From NCBI RefSeq assembly GCF_001590785.1, contig NZ_LTAO01000040.1, forward strand, positions 37,213 through 101,212: a DNA stretch of 64,000 bases, written 5' to 3'. Shown here in pieces: positions 18,296-26,641 of the stretch. A program made the position numbers and the translations under genes. The notes under the pieces are model-generated. The model was not told where the DNA came from. It was given only the letters and a program-made list of their open reading frames with translations, and made no database searches. The stretch is from Alkalihalobacillus trypoxylicola (GTDB taxonomy: Bacteria; Bacillota; Bacilli; Bacillales; Bacillaceae_D). How positions within the stretch are numbered: position 1 is the stretch's first letter; each line of letters opens with the position of its first letter.

Positions 18296-19082
18296 TATAG
18301 AACAATTATCGATTACCTTTAATGAGGGTACACCAGATGAAAAAAAAGCTCTTGCCAATATCAACCTTTCTTTAACACCAGGACAGTTTGTCACGATAAT
18401 AGGAAGTAATGGAGCAGGCAAATCCACTTTAATGAATATGATATCAGGATCTCTAATGCCGGATGTTGGAGATGTGAAAATTGCTGGTAACAAGGTTACC
18501 TTTGAGCCAGAATACAAAAGAGCCAGATTAATTGGTCGTGTTTTTCAGGATCCAATGGCAGGAACTGCTCCCTCTATGACGATTGAAGAAAACTTAGCAC
18601 TTGCTTATTCAAGAAATAAAAAAAGAACCTTAAAATTCGGTGTTACAAAGAATAGAAAAGATTTATTTGTAGAACATTTGAAAACCTTAAATTTAGGATT
18701 AGAGAATCGTTTATATGCAAAGGTAGGATTACTATCCGGTGGGGAAAGACAAGCATTGTCTCTTCTAATGGCAACCTTTACTGAGCCTAAAATTCTTTTA
18801 TTAGATGAACACACAGCTGCACTAGATCCTTCTAGAGCAGAGCTTATTACTAACTTAACAAAAGAGATTGTAGAAGCCCATCAATTAACAACCTTAATGG
18901 TCACTCATAATATGCAGCAAGCCTTGGATTTAGGAAACCGCCTCATTATGATGGATAAAGGACAAATTATATTAGATGTTAATGAAGAGGAGAAAAAGGG
19001 GCTTACGATTGAAAAATTATTACAGGAATTTCAGCGAATTCGCGGAACACAAATGGAAAATGATCGAGCGATTTTAGGTTAA
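18288..19082 (+). CDS. ABC transporter ATP-binding protein (TrpZ type)
   Basis: 264 aa; the ATG overlaps the permease stop, with SD GAGGTGAAAGGG. It has a complete nucleotide-binding domain: Walker A GSNGAGKST (~40-48), a Q-loop at RVFQDPMAGTAPSMT, signature LSGGERQ (~148-154), Walker B ILLLDEHTAALDP and a switch His in VTHNMQQAL. The Walker B Glu is followed by His-Thr rather than Pro-Thr (DEHTAALD), which is common in this subfamily. It energises import of the substrate bound by the lipoprotein two genes upstream. No own terminator is seen; the hairpin of element A copy 3 lies ~150 bp downstream and could serve. Confidence 0.9.
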   Translation: MLNIEQLSITFNEGTPDEKKALANINLSLTPGQFVTIIGSNGAGKSTLMNMISGSLMPDVGDVKIAGNKVTFEPEYKRARLIGRVFQDPMAGTAPSMTIEENLALAYSRNKKRTLKFGVTKNRKDLFVEHLKTLNLGLENRLYAKVGLLSGGERQALSLLMATFTEPKILLLDEHTAALDPSRAELITNLTKEIVEAHQLTTLMVTHNMQQALDLGNRLIMMDKGQIILDVNEEEKKGLTIEKLLQEFQRIRGTQMENDRAILG

Positions 19083-19098
19083 ATAAAAGCTAGGCTTT

Positions 19099-19290
19099 GA
19101 GAGGGTAGGACAATCTGCATGAAAGAGCAACTGCACAAATGTTAGGTGCTTCCGAACTAATCGACTGGAGTATTCATGCTTATGTCCGCCAGATTTCATT
19201 TTCTATAAAGAAGCTACAATTAATTACAAATAGAACCCTCCTTCTTTTAGATAAGAAGGAGGGTTCTATTCGTCCATAACACACCCTTTC
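19099..19290 (-). mobile_element. MITE-like element A, copy 3 (inverted, internally deleted)
   Basis: Read on the minus strand, this segment has the landmarks of copies 1 and 2 in the same order. They are the hairpin AACCCTCCTTCTT/AAGAAGGAGGGTT (19234-19265), GCGGACATAAG, ACTCCAGT, the 15-mer GCACCTAACATTTGT shared exactly with copy 1, and a right end TTGTCCTACCCTC resembling TTGTCCCGACCTC. About 130 bp of the core are missing. The hairpin, flanked by A- and T-rich ends, probably terminates the upstream ABC operon. The remaining ~150 bp before tlp are AT-rich and hold the XerD-arm motif at 19356-19367. Confidence 0.6.
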
Positions 19291-19355
19291 AAGTTTCGGC
19301 TAAATGAGCTATTTAAAAAAATTTTATATGCATTAAATAAGGTGACATAAGATTA

Positions 19356-19367
19356 ATTATGTAAACT
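19356..19367 (+). other. XerD half-site-like motif 1 (ATTATGTAAACT)
   Basis: Exact match to the right-arm end of Bacillus dif (TTATGTAAACT) with the preceding A. There is no dif-like spacer or left arm. One of four + strand copies in the window. Confidence 0.5.
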
Positions 19368-19446
19368 TAAGTTTTTAATATATATTTTATTATATATTTT
19401 ACATTTTTTGAAATACTAAAATGAAAACAAAAAGGAGGTATGAGAT

Positions 19447-19680
19447 ATGGCCAATAAAGACGACCGCTCAAATAACGCCGAAAGAATAGAAAAAATCATT
19501 CAAAACACAGAGGAAAATATGAAAGAAGCCGAAAATTATCTAAATAGCTTTGAAGGTGAGCTAAGTTCTGACGAAAGAAAAAAATTGAATGAGAAAAAAC
19601 AACAGCGTGAAGAAAGCTTAAATGTTTTACGTGAAGAATTAAAAGATGAACAATCTTTTCAGGCAGATCAACATGAGTAA
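19447..19680 (+). CDS. tlp: Small acid-soluble spore protein Tlp
   Basis: 77 aa, ATG with SD AAAAGGAGG. It is a charged helical protein. The N-terminal DDRSNNAERIEKIIQNTEENMKEAE block and the DERKKLNEKKQQREESL segment align with B. subtilis Tlp (thioredoxin-like name only; it is a minor SASP of the spore core made in the forespore). It has no cysteine and no membrane segment. I could not find an unambiguous SigG promoter upstream. A bidirectional terminator follows. Confidence 0.9.
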   Translation: MANKDDRSNNAERIEKIIQNTEENMKEAENYLNSFEGELSSDERKKLNEKKQQREESLNVLREELKDEQSFQADQHE

Positions 19681-19698
19681 TGTGAAATAATGAATAGT

Positions 19699-19743
19699 AA
19701 AACGATGAACGCTTCCTTATGGGAGTTTTCATCGTTTTATTTT
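19699..19743. terminator. Bidirectional terminator between tlp and the aminopeptidase gene
   Basis: AAAACGATGAA (19699-19709) pairs with TTCATCGTTTT (19728-19738); both flanks are A/T runs, serving the two convergent genes. Confidence 0.8.
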
Positions 19744-19783
19744 GACGCTCCTTAGGGGCAGAGCTAATCTTGTACAAGCCAAA

Positions 19784-21037
19784 TTAGAATTGGAAATCTC
19801 CATCTTTCATTAACAGGACTTCAGTTTCATCTTCTTTTATACCTACTACTTTCATATCTTCACTACCAAAGGTCACATTAACTAACAGGAGTGAAGTATT
19901 AAGTCCAGCTTCTTTCAACTCTTCCTCCGTAAGGTTACTGCCATTTTGAAGGTTAGAAGGGGAGGCGTTTCCGATTCCAATATGGCAGGCCGTATTTTCA
20001 TCAAACAAGGTGTTATAAAAAAGAGTATTTGTTTGAGAAAGAGGTGAGTGGTTAGAGACTAAGGCAATTTCACCTAAATAATTTGAACCTTCGTCTGTTT
20101 CGATGATATTTTGTAACGCTTCTTGCCCTGTGGTGGCGTAATAGTCAGTAATCCGCCCATCTTTAAAGGTTAGGTAAAAATCATCGATGACACTTCCACC
20201 ATAGATAAGTGGTTTGGTGGCTACTAATTTGCCATTTACCTTATTTTTTAGGGGAGCGGAGAATATTTCTTCAGTGGGAATGTTCGGAAAGAACGAGATT
20301 CCTTTTTTATCAATAACTCCGCCGCCGATATAGAGGTGATTATTAGGCATACCGAATAATAAATCAGTTCCTTGGTTATTCGTAAAATGCAAGGCTTTAA
20401 ATTGGCTATCGTTTAGGAATTTTTTCCGTGATTCAAAGGCTCTGTCATGATTTATCCAGTCTGTTAGAGGATTTTTCCCATCAGCTCGAGCTCCCTGTAA
20501 GATTAATCTCCATAAAGAATGTAGGGCTTCTTCCTTATTTAAGTGAGGAAAAACTTTAGTTGCCCATGAGAAGGATGGAACAGCAAGAAGACACCATCGT
20601 ACCTCGTGAGATCTAATCTTTTCATAATAAGCCTTCAACTTCGTGCGAGACCCCTTTTGAAAGCGGCTCATTCGTTCTGGGGAAACCTCTTTAAAGTCAT
20701 CAAAGTTTTCAGAGATAATACGGATATAAGCGGCACCTGCATCATCCCACTCCTTAAAGCGGGCAGCCTGCCAGTCCGGAAAGTAATCGATGCTATCATC
20801 TGAAGCATGTAAATAAAACTCTTTGGTCGACTGTTCATCTGTCCAATCCATCACCACATTGGAAGCTCCCGCCTGATAGGCTGCTGTTTGAATGAGACGT
20901 GCAAATGTTACATTTTCTATATCACTATGAATAATGACTAATTGATTTTTTTGCAAATTCACACCAGCCCGTACCGCAAGCTCTGCATACTTTTTCAATT
21001 GTTCTTCACTAACCAGCTCATATTTCCCTTTAGTCAT
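19784..21037 (-). CDS. Aminopeptidase, M29 family (AmpS/AmpT type)
   Basis: 417 aa, cytosolic, ATG with SD GGGAGAAG. It is a thermophilic-type metallo-aminopeptidase of the M29 family. Landmarks include the N-terminal VNLQKNQLVIIHSDIEN and NQGTDLLFGMPNN near residue 225. The metal ligands lie in NIPTEEIFSAPLKNKVNGKL (Glu, ~250-269), YLGEIALVSNHSPLSQT (Glu and His, ~320-336) and CHIGIGNASP (His). These enzymes remove N-terminal residues with a two-metal (Co/Zn) site. It is monocistronic, convergent with tlp. No motif is missing and the length is normal (~410 aa). Confidence 0.93.
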   Translation of the reverse strand: MTKGKYELVSEEQLKKYAELAVRAGVNLQKNQLVIIHSDIENVTFARLIQTAAYQAGASNVVMDWTDEQSTKEFYLHASDDSIDYFPDWQAARFKEWDDAGAAYIRIISENFDDFKEVSPERMSRFQKGSRTKLKAYYEKIRSHEVRWCLLAVPSFSWATKVFPHLNKEEALHSLWRLILQGARADGKNPLTDWINHDRAFESRKKFLNDSQFKALHFTNNQGTDLLFGMPNNHLYIGGGVIDKKGISFFPNIPTEEIFSAPLKNKVNGKLVATKPLIYGGSVIDDFYLTFKDGRITDYYATTGQEALQNIIETDEGSNYLGEIALVSNHSPLSQTNTLFYNTLFDENTACHIGIGNASPSNLQNGSNLTEEELKEAGLNTSLLLVNVTFGSEDMKVVGIKEDETEVLLMKDGDFQF

Positions 21038-21193
21038 TGCCTATCTTCTCCCTAACTTTTTATTCCATTATAACATTAGGTACATCATAACAATTTGCAG
21101 CCACGCCGATCCACCTTAACTCCTTTTGGTTGTGATAATTTCATGTACCATAATAAATATAAAAATTATTTTTTTAAAGTAACAGGCATTTAG

Positions 21194-21222
21194 TTGTAAC
21201 ATGTAGCAATTATCTTTATAAT
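21194..21222 (+). promoter_or_regulatory. SigA promoter of ypsC
   Basis: TTGTAA (21194-21199), 17-bp spacer, perfect TATAAT (21217-21222), 39 bp upstream of the start codon. Confidence 0.75.
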
Positions 21223-21261
21223 GAAGCGTATGAAAAAGTTCGGAAATTGAAGGAGAGTTTT

Positions 21262-22404
21262 ATGAATAGAGTTACGTTAATTGCAACAGCGACTATGGGT
21301 TTAGAATCAATCGTTGCCAGAGAGGTTAAAGATTTAGGTTATGAAGATGTACAAGTAGAGAATGGAAAAGTTATGTTTACGGCTGATGTTTCCTCAATTG
21401 CTAGAGCTAATTTGTGGATTCGTACTGCTGATCGTATAAAAATAAAAGTAGCAGAATTTAAAGCATTTACTTTTGATGAGCTATTTGAAAAAACAAAGGC
21501 GCTAGCTTGGGCTGACTATATTCCGGTAAATGCTGAGTTTCCAGTAATCGGACGTTCCGTCAAATCAAAGCTTTTTAGTGTATCTGATTGCCAAGCTATT
21601 GTAAAAAAGGCTGTAGTTGAAAGCTTAAAAAAGAAATACAAAACCACTTGGTTTGATGAAACTGGACCACTATATCGAATAGAGGTTGCTCTTCATAAAG
21701 ATGTTGCTACATTAACATTGGATGCTAGTGGTGTAGGATTACATAAGCGTGGCTATCGTTCTCTACATAATCAAGCACCTTTAAAGGAAACGATGGCAGC
21801 TGCGATGATTATGCTTACTTCATGGAAAGAAGACAGACCACTTGTTGACCCATTTTGTGGCTCTGGTACGATACCAATTGAGGCTGCGATGATTGGTCAA
21901 AATATTGCACCAGGATTCAATCGTGATTTTGCTTCCGAGAAGTGGTCTTGGATCGGGAAAGATATTTGGGATAAAGCGAGACAAGAGGTAGAGGACTTAG
22001 CCAATTATGATCAGCCTCTTAATATTTTAGGAACGGATATCGACCACCGGTCTGTTGAATTAGCGAAAAATAATGCATTAGAAGCCGGTTTCGGTGATTT
22101 AATTTCTTTTAAGCAAATGCAAGTTCGAGATTTCAGTCATAAAGACAGCTATGGAATTATTATAGGGAACCCACCGTACGGAGAACGATTAGGAGAAAGA
22201 GAAGAAGTTGAAATCATGTACAAAGAGATGGGACAAGCCTTTTCCAGCTACGACACATGGTCTGTTTATATGCTTACTTCTAATGAGTCCTTCGAAACTA
22301 TATATGGTAAAAAGGCCTCTAAAAAAAGAAAGCTATACAATGGAAATATTAAAACCGATTATTATCAGTTTTTTGGACCGAGACCACCAAAACAGACGAC
22401 ATGA
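21262..22404 (+). CDS. ypsC: Class I SAM-dependent RNA methyltransferase YpsC (THUMP domain, RlmL-like)
   Basis: The start is ATG 21262, placed after SD AAGGAGAG; the in-frame TTG at 21247 is inside that SD region. 380 aa. The N-terminal ferredoxin-like/THUMP region (residues ~1-160) begins ATATMGLESIVAREV. The Rossmann methyltransferase part has PFCGSGTIPIEAAMIG (motif I, ~195-210), LGTDIDHRSVELAKNNA and the catalytic IIGNPPYGERLG (motif IV, NPPY), typical of N2-guanine methylation in 23S rRNA by the RlmL family. It sits near rnpB as in B. subtilis. The exact target base is inferred. Confidence 0.92.
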   Translation: MNRVTLIATATMGLESIVAREVKDLGYEDVQVENGKVMFTADVSSIARANLWIRTADRIKIKVAEFKAFTFDELFEKTKALAWADYIPVNAEFPVIGRSVKSKLFSVSDCQAIVKKAVVESLKKKYKTTWFDETGPLYRIEVALHKDVATLTLDASGVGLHKRGYRSLHNQAPLKETMAAAMIMLTSWKEDRPLVDPFCGSGTIPIEAAMIGQNIAPGFNRDFASEKWSWIGKDIWDKARQEVEDLANYDQPLNILGTDIDHRSVELAKNNALEAGFGDLISFKQMQVRDFSHKDSYGIIIGNPPYGERLGEREEVEIMYKEMGQAFSSYDTWSVYMLTSNESFETIYGKKASKKRKLYNGNIKTDYYQFFGPRPPKQTT

Positions 22405-22463
22405 TATAGAATTTGAACAGTAGAAAATAATCATTGATGATAACTCTGACTATTTGTGTATTT

Positions 22464-22515
22464 AGCCATATTCTTTTTTCATTCATTATAAATGAGAAAG
22501 GTATGGCTTTTTGTT
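22464..22515 (+). terminator. Terminator of ypsC
   Basis: AGCCATA (22464-22470) pairs with TATGGCT (22502-22508), and internal CTTTTTTCATT/AAATGAGAAAG extends the stem; TTTTTG follows. Confidence 0.75.
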
Positions 22516-22544
22516 TAATTATTAATTTAACGGAGACAAAAAAC

Positions 22545-22664
22545 ATGAATCAGAAACTTAAGCAATTATTCGAGGAGGATCAATATGACCTTCGTACAAT
22601 GCCTTACGATAGAATTAAACGTGATAAAGAAAGGCGTATGGAATTAAATATTCACCGTTTTTAA
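22545..22664 (+). CDS. Small hypothetical protein (39 aa)
   Basis: ATG at 22545 with a weak SD (CGGAGA, 22531-22536). The peptide is highly charged: MNQKLKQLFEEDQY, then DLRTMPYDRIKRDKERRMEL. No membrane or signal segment. It lies just behind the ypsC terminator. I do not recognise it; composition and a plausible SD make it a likely small gene, but it could be chance. Confidence 0.45.
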   Translation: MNQKLKQLFEEDQYDLRTMPYDRIKRDKERRMELNIHRF

Positions 22665-22740
22665 TCTTAATTATAATGAAGCAGACATACATATTATGTT
22701 ATGTTTTAAATTGAAAGTATTAAGAGGTGATTTGCTCCCC

Positions 22741-22995
22741 TCATTCAATCATATTACATGGTATTCCATCGTTGATATTAGGGCCATTCTCAGCTCTACA
22801 AGAAGTACAATGACTTTGAATACCTTCTAAATTATTTTGGTTCTGGCGGTGAATTGTTTTACCGAAAGCGTTATTTGAATAATAAATGTGGATGTTTTTT
22901 GAATGATTTTGTGAACATCTCGGACATGATTTTAGTCTTAAATCAGAAGAATATTGGGATATCTTAAGTGGTTGTCTACAATGTGTGCAATTCAT
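22741..22995 (-). CDS. Small protein with two CxxC zinc-ribbon-like pairs
   Basis: 84 aa, ATG with a strong SD (GAGGAGG). CTHC at residues 3-6 with CPRC at 24-27, and CTSC near 63-66 plus a C-terminal Cys, suggest a treble-clef or zinc-ribbon fold. It is otherwise His/Asn-rich and polar. Family not recognised. It stands alone, upstream (on the minus strand) of nothing obvious, with element B copy 1 behind its start. Likely a real gene because of the SD and the paired cysteines. Confidence 0.65.
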   Translation of the reverse strand: MNCTHCRQPLKISQYSSDLRLKSCPRCSQNHSKNIHIYYSNNAFGKTIHRQNQNNLEGIQSHCTSCRAENGPNINDGIPCNMIE

Positions 22996-23141
22996 AATAG
23001 CCTCCTCATTCTGGGGATAATATAAACTTATAATTTTAATAATACTAATTTAGTGAATTTCATAATGGCTCGAGAATGAAACCGAACGTTTATTAAAAAA
23101 TATGTCTTGAATGTTTGTGAATTAACTTGTTGATTGTAACG

Positions 23142-23287
23142 GTAGGTAGTGACTCCCAAAGGATGAGCGCAGTGTGAAGATCCACTTTGACGAAGCTCTG
23201 CGTAGTCAGAGTTAGCTGAAGACAAGCCCTTGGGAAAGCATCTACCTAAAGTGGAAATCAACAACCTAATGCTCGGTTTTCATTGTA
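23142..23287 (-). repeat. Element B, copy 1 (palindromic dispersed repeat, ~145 bp)
   Basis: Read on the minus strand the unit runs from AATGAAAACCGAGCATTAGG to GGGAGTCACTACC. Its outer arms (GGTAGATGCTTTCCCAAGGG and CCTTTGGGAGTCACTACC) are inverted repeats of each other, and inside is a small hairpin CTCTG-ACTACG-CAGAG. It is nearly identical to copies at 27871-28010 and 63914-64000. No coding potential. The rest of the 395-bp gap (22996-23390) is AT-rich without clear features. Confidence 0.85.
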
Positions 23288-23390
23288 AGATATTCATTAT
23301 GAAATTGATAAATATATAAGTTTCATAACAAAATGCTCTTTTTGATAGCGTTATATGCAATCTAAGAGTTTTTAAATTCAATGGTATGAT

Positions 23391-23663
23391 TTATTCTGTT
23401 TTTTGGTTTTTATTTAAAAATATGTTATTCGATATTTTTACGACGAAAAGTGATAAATAATAAACAATTAAGATATTAAATAATATACCTAAAATTTGAA
23501 AAGTAAATAATCCATGCCCCATATATGAAAAGGCAACTGCAGGGAACCCAAAATAATAATAGTTAAAAGGACCTTCCTCAATTATTAACCCTACATTAGG
23601 TAAAAACCCAAAAATAATAGAGGCAGCGACGCTAAATATAAGTAATTTTTTATTTTTAATCAA
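23391..23663 (-). CDS. Small hypothetical membrane protein
   Basis: 90 aa, TTG start with SD AGAGAGG. Two hydrophobic stretches (residues ~6-28 and ~50-78) suggest two or three membrane helices, with a basic N-terminus (MIKNKK) and a Lys/Asn-rich tail. Family not recognised. It belongs to a run of small minus-strand membrane or lipoproteins (23.4-25.2 kb) that looks like an accessory region. Confidence 0.6.
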   Translation of the reverse strand: MIKNKKLLIFSVAASIIFGFLPNVGLIIEEGPFNYYYFGFPAVAFSYMGHGLFTFQILGILFNILIVYYLSLFVVKISNNIFLNKNQKTE

Positions 23664-23824
23664 ATTAAAACCTCTCTTTCTTGATTACTGAATTACTTGT
23701 TTTACATAATGAAGGAAATTACTTTGAAATAAGCTAAATAATATATATAAGTACCTTCCTTGCTCACTTATCTTAAATAATAGAAAGATGGCTACATGAT
23801 TTAATAGTATATAAAAATACCTAC

Positions 23825-24091
23825 TTAGTTGATTCGATCATAGTAGTGAAAGGTTTCGATCCATTTATAAGTGCTTTCCTCTTCATCCCATTCAAAAACA
23901 TGTAACTCTCCATAGGAATTAACGATAAATCGATTTTCTCCTAATGCAGTAATTTGACCATCTGATACCATCTCCATTTGAATAGGGAGGTTATAGTTCT
24001 GTTCGCTAGAAGGTTCAGAGTTACTAAATAAAATGAAAATTAAGCAAATTAATATCGCAATAAGAATGCCTCTGTTTGGATTTTCTTTCAT
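23825..24091 (-). CDS. Small hypothetical membrane-anchored protein
   Basis: 88 aa, ATG. It has one N-terminal membrane helix (residues ~8-23: GILIAILICLIFILF) and then a short extracytoplasmic domain with alternating acidic and aromatic residues (LHVFEWDEEESTYKWIETF). The SD is weak (AGAGGAAGAG, about 12 nt upstream). I do not recognise the family. Confidence 0.55.
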   Translation of the reverse strand: MKENPNRGILIAILICLIFILFSNSEPSSEQNYNLPIQMEMVSDGQITALGENRFIVNSYGELHVFEWDEEESTYKWIETFHYYDRIN

Positions 24092-24124
24092 CAGATATTT
24101 TCTCTTCCTCTCATTATAGTTGGA

Positions 24125-24385
24125 TTAAAATAGTATAATAGCGCTTACTATAAACATAATAAAAAAAGTGGTATAAAAGGATATGTTTATTTTTTTTCTG
24201 GACTCTATATGCTTGGTAGTGAGCTTTTTTACTATTAATTTGCTTAAAAAGACTAATAGACATGAGATTAAGAAATTAGTAAGGATTAATATAAGGTTGG
24301 AAGTAGGAAATGTAAATGAAAAAATAATCAAGCATATGAGAGCAAAAAATACAGCTACTACTCCAGTTAAAAGGTACTTTTTCAT
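24125..24385 (-). CDS. Small hypothetical membrane protein
   Basis: The start is the ATG at 24385, preceded by TGGGGG at 5-nt spacing; a longer form from 24427 lacks an SD. 86 aa with three hydrophobic segments (MKKYLLTGVVAVFFALICLI, then a second at ~28-48 and a third at the C-terminus ending VSAIILF). No recognised domain. It may be co-expressed with the 23825-24091 gene, 33 bp downstream on the same strand. Confidence 0.6.
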   Translation of the reverse strand: MKKYLLTGVVAVFFALICLIIFSFTFPTSNLILILTNFLISCLLVFLSKLIVKKLTTKHIESRKKINISFYTTFFIMFIVSAIILF

Positions 24386-24494
24386 GGAAACCCCCAAAAT
24401 ATTGAACGAATTGTAAATAGTATACATTTAAAAATGAGCGTTTAAAAGCATAATTTTTGAAATATTTGGATTTTTGGTAGCATGAAAGGTTAAA

Positions 24495-24525
24495 TTAAAA
24501 AACGACCTGAGATTGTCAGGTCGCT
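24495..24525 (-). terminator. Terminator of the lipoprotein gene (minus strand)
   Basis: On the minus strand CGACCTGA and TCAGGTCG form an 8-bp perfect stem followed by TTTTTTAATTT. Confidence 0.85.
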
Positions 24526-24538
24526 AAAAATGAGTACT

Positions 24539-25180
24539 CTATTCTAATTCTAAATCGTCTGGAAAGACCATTTCACTAAAGGTTTCCCCAGATGCTTCAT
24601 CCTCTAAATTCACTGTAACTTTCGCTTTTTCACCATCTTGCCCATCAAAAACTTGATAATACATACCTAGTATTCCTAATGAAAATAACATAAATCCATC
24701 GAATGAATTCTCAAATTGCTCTCGATCGACTGTAACTGTAAATTCAGAATAAGATTTGTTATTCGTTATATTTTTAATCGATGTGATTTCTTCGTCATTG
24801 ATGATTTCTTCAAGAGCAGTTTGAATGTTTGCTTCCATTTCATCCAGTAATTCTTTATGCTGTGCTTTAGATACTTTATAAATAACCGTTCCATTTTCGT
24901 TCACTGTTACATCGTTAATTCCTTCTTCTTCTGCACTTGCTTTAATTTCGTCTTCTGTCATATCTTCAAAGAACATAGCGGGCAATGTAATTTCAACGTT
25001 AAACAACCCTTTATCGACATTTGCCTCTTGCTGCTCTTCTTCCTCATTTTCTTCAGCCGGATTTTCGCTTTCTTCGGCCTCGGCAGATTCGTCAGAGTTA
25101 CTTACTTCGTCATTACCCCCACAAGCCGTTAAAATAAGAATTCCAATTAATAATGCTAACCATATAAGGTTTTTTTTCAT
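24539..25180 (-). CDS. Lipoprotein of unknown function
   Basis: The start is the ATG at 25180, with SD AAAGGGGGAAC; a longer reading from 25243 has no SD. About 213 aa. The signal peptide ends in the lipobox LTAC (Cys near residue 20). A very acidic low-complexity linker follows (Glu/Ala/Asn-rich, residues ~25-55), then a globular part starting NVEITLPAMFFEDMTEDEIKASAEEEG with alternating charged helices and VTVNENGTVIYKVSK. It is exported and membrane-attached. I do not recognise the domain. Confidence 0.8.
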   Translation of the reverse strand: MKKNLIWLALLIGILILTACGGNDEVSNSDESAEAEESENPAEENEEEEQQEANVDKGLFNVEITLPAMFFEDMTEDEIKASAEEEGINDVTVNENGTVIYKVSKAQHKELLDEMEANIQTALEEIINDEEITSIKNITNNKSYSEFTVTVDREQFENSFDGFMLFSLGILGMYYQVFDGQDGEKAKVTVNLEDEASGETFSEMVFPDDLELE

Positions 25181-25363
25181 GATAGTTCCCCCTTTAAGTA
25201 CAAACAACTTCTTGATTATACATAAAAAACCAAATAAATGCATCTATTTTTCTAGGAATATATACTTATGTTTAACAAATAAAAGTTTACAAGGACGTTC
25301 TTAATCGTTATATACTTAAGGAAGGGAGTGCAGGTAAATGACAAATTTAATAAAGGATTGATT

Positions 25364-25891
25364 ATGATGAAACTTACTATAAAAAGAGCTCTACTTCTCA
25401 TTCTATTTTTATCTATTTTGGCTTCTTGTGGTGAGAGTGATCCGTCCAATGACCAAGCAAGTCAGGGAACTGATTATAAAGATGGTTGGTGGATACAAGG
25501 CTATGTAAGCGATGTAAAGGAACAAAGTGTCTTACTTGAAACGGAATCTACTGGGTTAGTTTTCTTTAGTGAAGTTGGAGGAGCGGAGGTAGGAGATTAT
25601 ATCAAAATGAAAGTAGAAGCAATAATGGAATCCTATCCTGGCCAAGCCCATGTATTAGATTATGAGATTGAAGAACCAGAGCTTCCAGATGCTATGAATA
25701 TGGATGCAAAGCAAGCCATTCAAGAGGCGTACCCGCTTGTTCTTGAGCAATTGGATATGGAAGCAGTATCTGAGGAGCTTCATTATGTGACTGTTCGAGA
25801 TGTGGTGTTTAATTCAGAGCATCAAAGTTGGCAAATTATTTTTTTTTCAAATGAAAGTGGAGAGCTAACGATTGAAATATCAAATAAATAA
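25364..25891 (+). CDS. Lipoprotein of unknown function (DUF3221-like N-terminal region)
   Basis: The start is the ATG pair at 25364/25367, behind AAAGGA. About 176 aa. The signal peptide ends with lipobox LASC. Mature residues ~35-95 (WIQGYVSDVKEQSVLLETES, then GDYIKMKVEAIMES) form a small beta-barrel resembling the DUF3221/OB-like domains of Bacillus lipoproteins. The C-terminal part (VTVRDVVFNSEHQSWQIIFF) resembles a PepSY-like strand pattern. Both assignments are tentative. The next gene follows at ~35-50 bp and may be co-transcribed. Confidence 0.75.
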   Translation: MMKLTIKRALLLILFLSILASCGESDPSNDQASQGTDYKDGWWIQGYVSDVKEQSVLLETESTGLVFFSEVGGAEVGDYIKMKVEAIMESYPGQAHVLDYEIEEPELPDAMNMDAKQAIQEAYPLVLEQLDMEAVSEELHYVTVRDVVFNSEHQSWQIIFFSNESGELTIEISNK

Positions 25892-25942
25892 TCTATCTGT
25901 TTTTAACTTAAAGGAGGTATCTATATATTATTTTTTTCAGGA

Positions 25943-26476
25943 TTGTTCGTTTTTCTTATTACATTTGTTCTATTTATCGTTTTATTGGTAAAAGTAATGA
26001 AGAGTTACATAAAAAAGAAGCCATTTCCAAAGAAAGTATTTTACAGTTTTATTTGTAGCCTATTTTTGCTTTTTACTCATTATGTATACGTACAATATTT
26101 TTTTACGTTTGATTTTATTAATAAGGGAGATATGCAAATAGGTCAAGGACCAATCCTATCGCCAACGGAAAAATATAGTGCTAATGCTTATTATGAACTT
26201 TATGGTGGAGCTGCTGGCGGTGTGAATGTTTGGGTAGAAGTTACTGACCATCAAGAAAACAATTCAGTAAAAACCGTATATTATAGTGATGCAAAAACAA
26301 ATTTTTTTCTTAAATGGGTAGGGGAGTATACACTAGAAATTACGAATAAGCATTTTAATTATCCAGATTCTGACCGAAGTATCGAGCTGGATGTAACAAA
26401 TGAGATATATCATGAGAACGGAGCTGCATGCAAAAGCTTGTTATTAGAATTTACAACCTGCTATCAGCATTATTAG
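25943..26476 (+). CDS. DUF5412-like membrane protein
   Basis: About 177 aa from the first canonical in-frame start, TTG 25943. Two membrane helices (residues ~2-18 and ~30-50) precede an extracytoplasmic domain with ILSPTEKYSANAYYELYGGAAGGVNVWVEV and VYYSDAKTNFFLKWVGEYTLEI, which match the pattern of DUF5412 proteins. The strong SD AAAGGAGGT (25910-25918) is ~25 nt from that TTG, much too far. The only codon at proper spacing in this frame is ATA 25925 (or ATC 25919), so the true start may be non-canonical. No function is known. Confidence 0.7.
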   Translation: MFVFLITFVLFIVLLVKVMKSYIKKKPFPKKVFYSFICSLFLLFTHYVYVQYFFTFDFINKGDMQIGQGPILSPTEKYSANAYYELYGGAAGGVNVWVEVTDHQENNSVKTVYYSDAKTNFFLKWVGEYTLEITNKHFNYPDSDRSIELDVTNEIYHENGAACKSLLLEFTTCYQHY

Positions 26477-26552
26477 TTTAAAGATGCCCAAACAACATCC
26501 AGAAAGCGAGTTTAAAGCTTTTTCACGTGACACATTACCCCAAATAAATAAG

Positions 26553-26600
26553 CCTGTCGAAAGTCTCATGTATATGAGATTACTATCGACAGGCTGAAAA
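26553..26600 (-). terminator. Hairpin terminator behind the old-yellow-enzyme gene
   Basis: AGCCTGTCGAAAGT and ACTATCGACAGGCT form a long stem with one mismatch; on the minus strand it is followed by TTATTTATTT. It separates the convergent DUF5412-like and oxidoreductase genes. Confidence 0.65.
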
Positions 26601-26641
26601 CACTTATATGAGCATTTTATATAGTCTAAAAAAAGAAAAGC

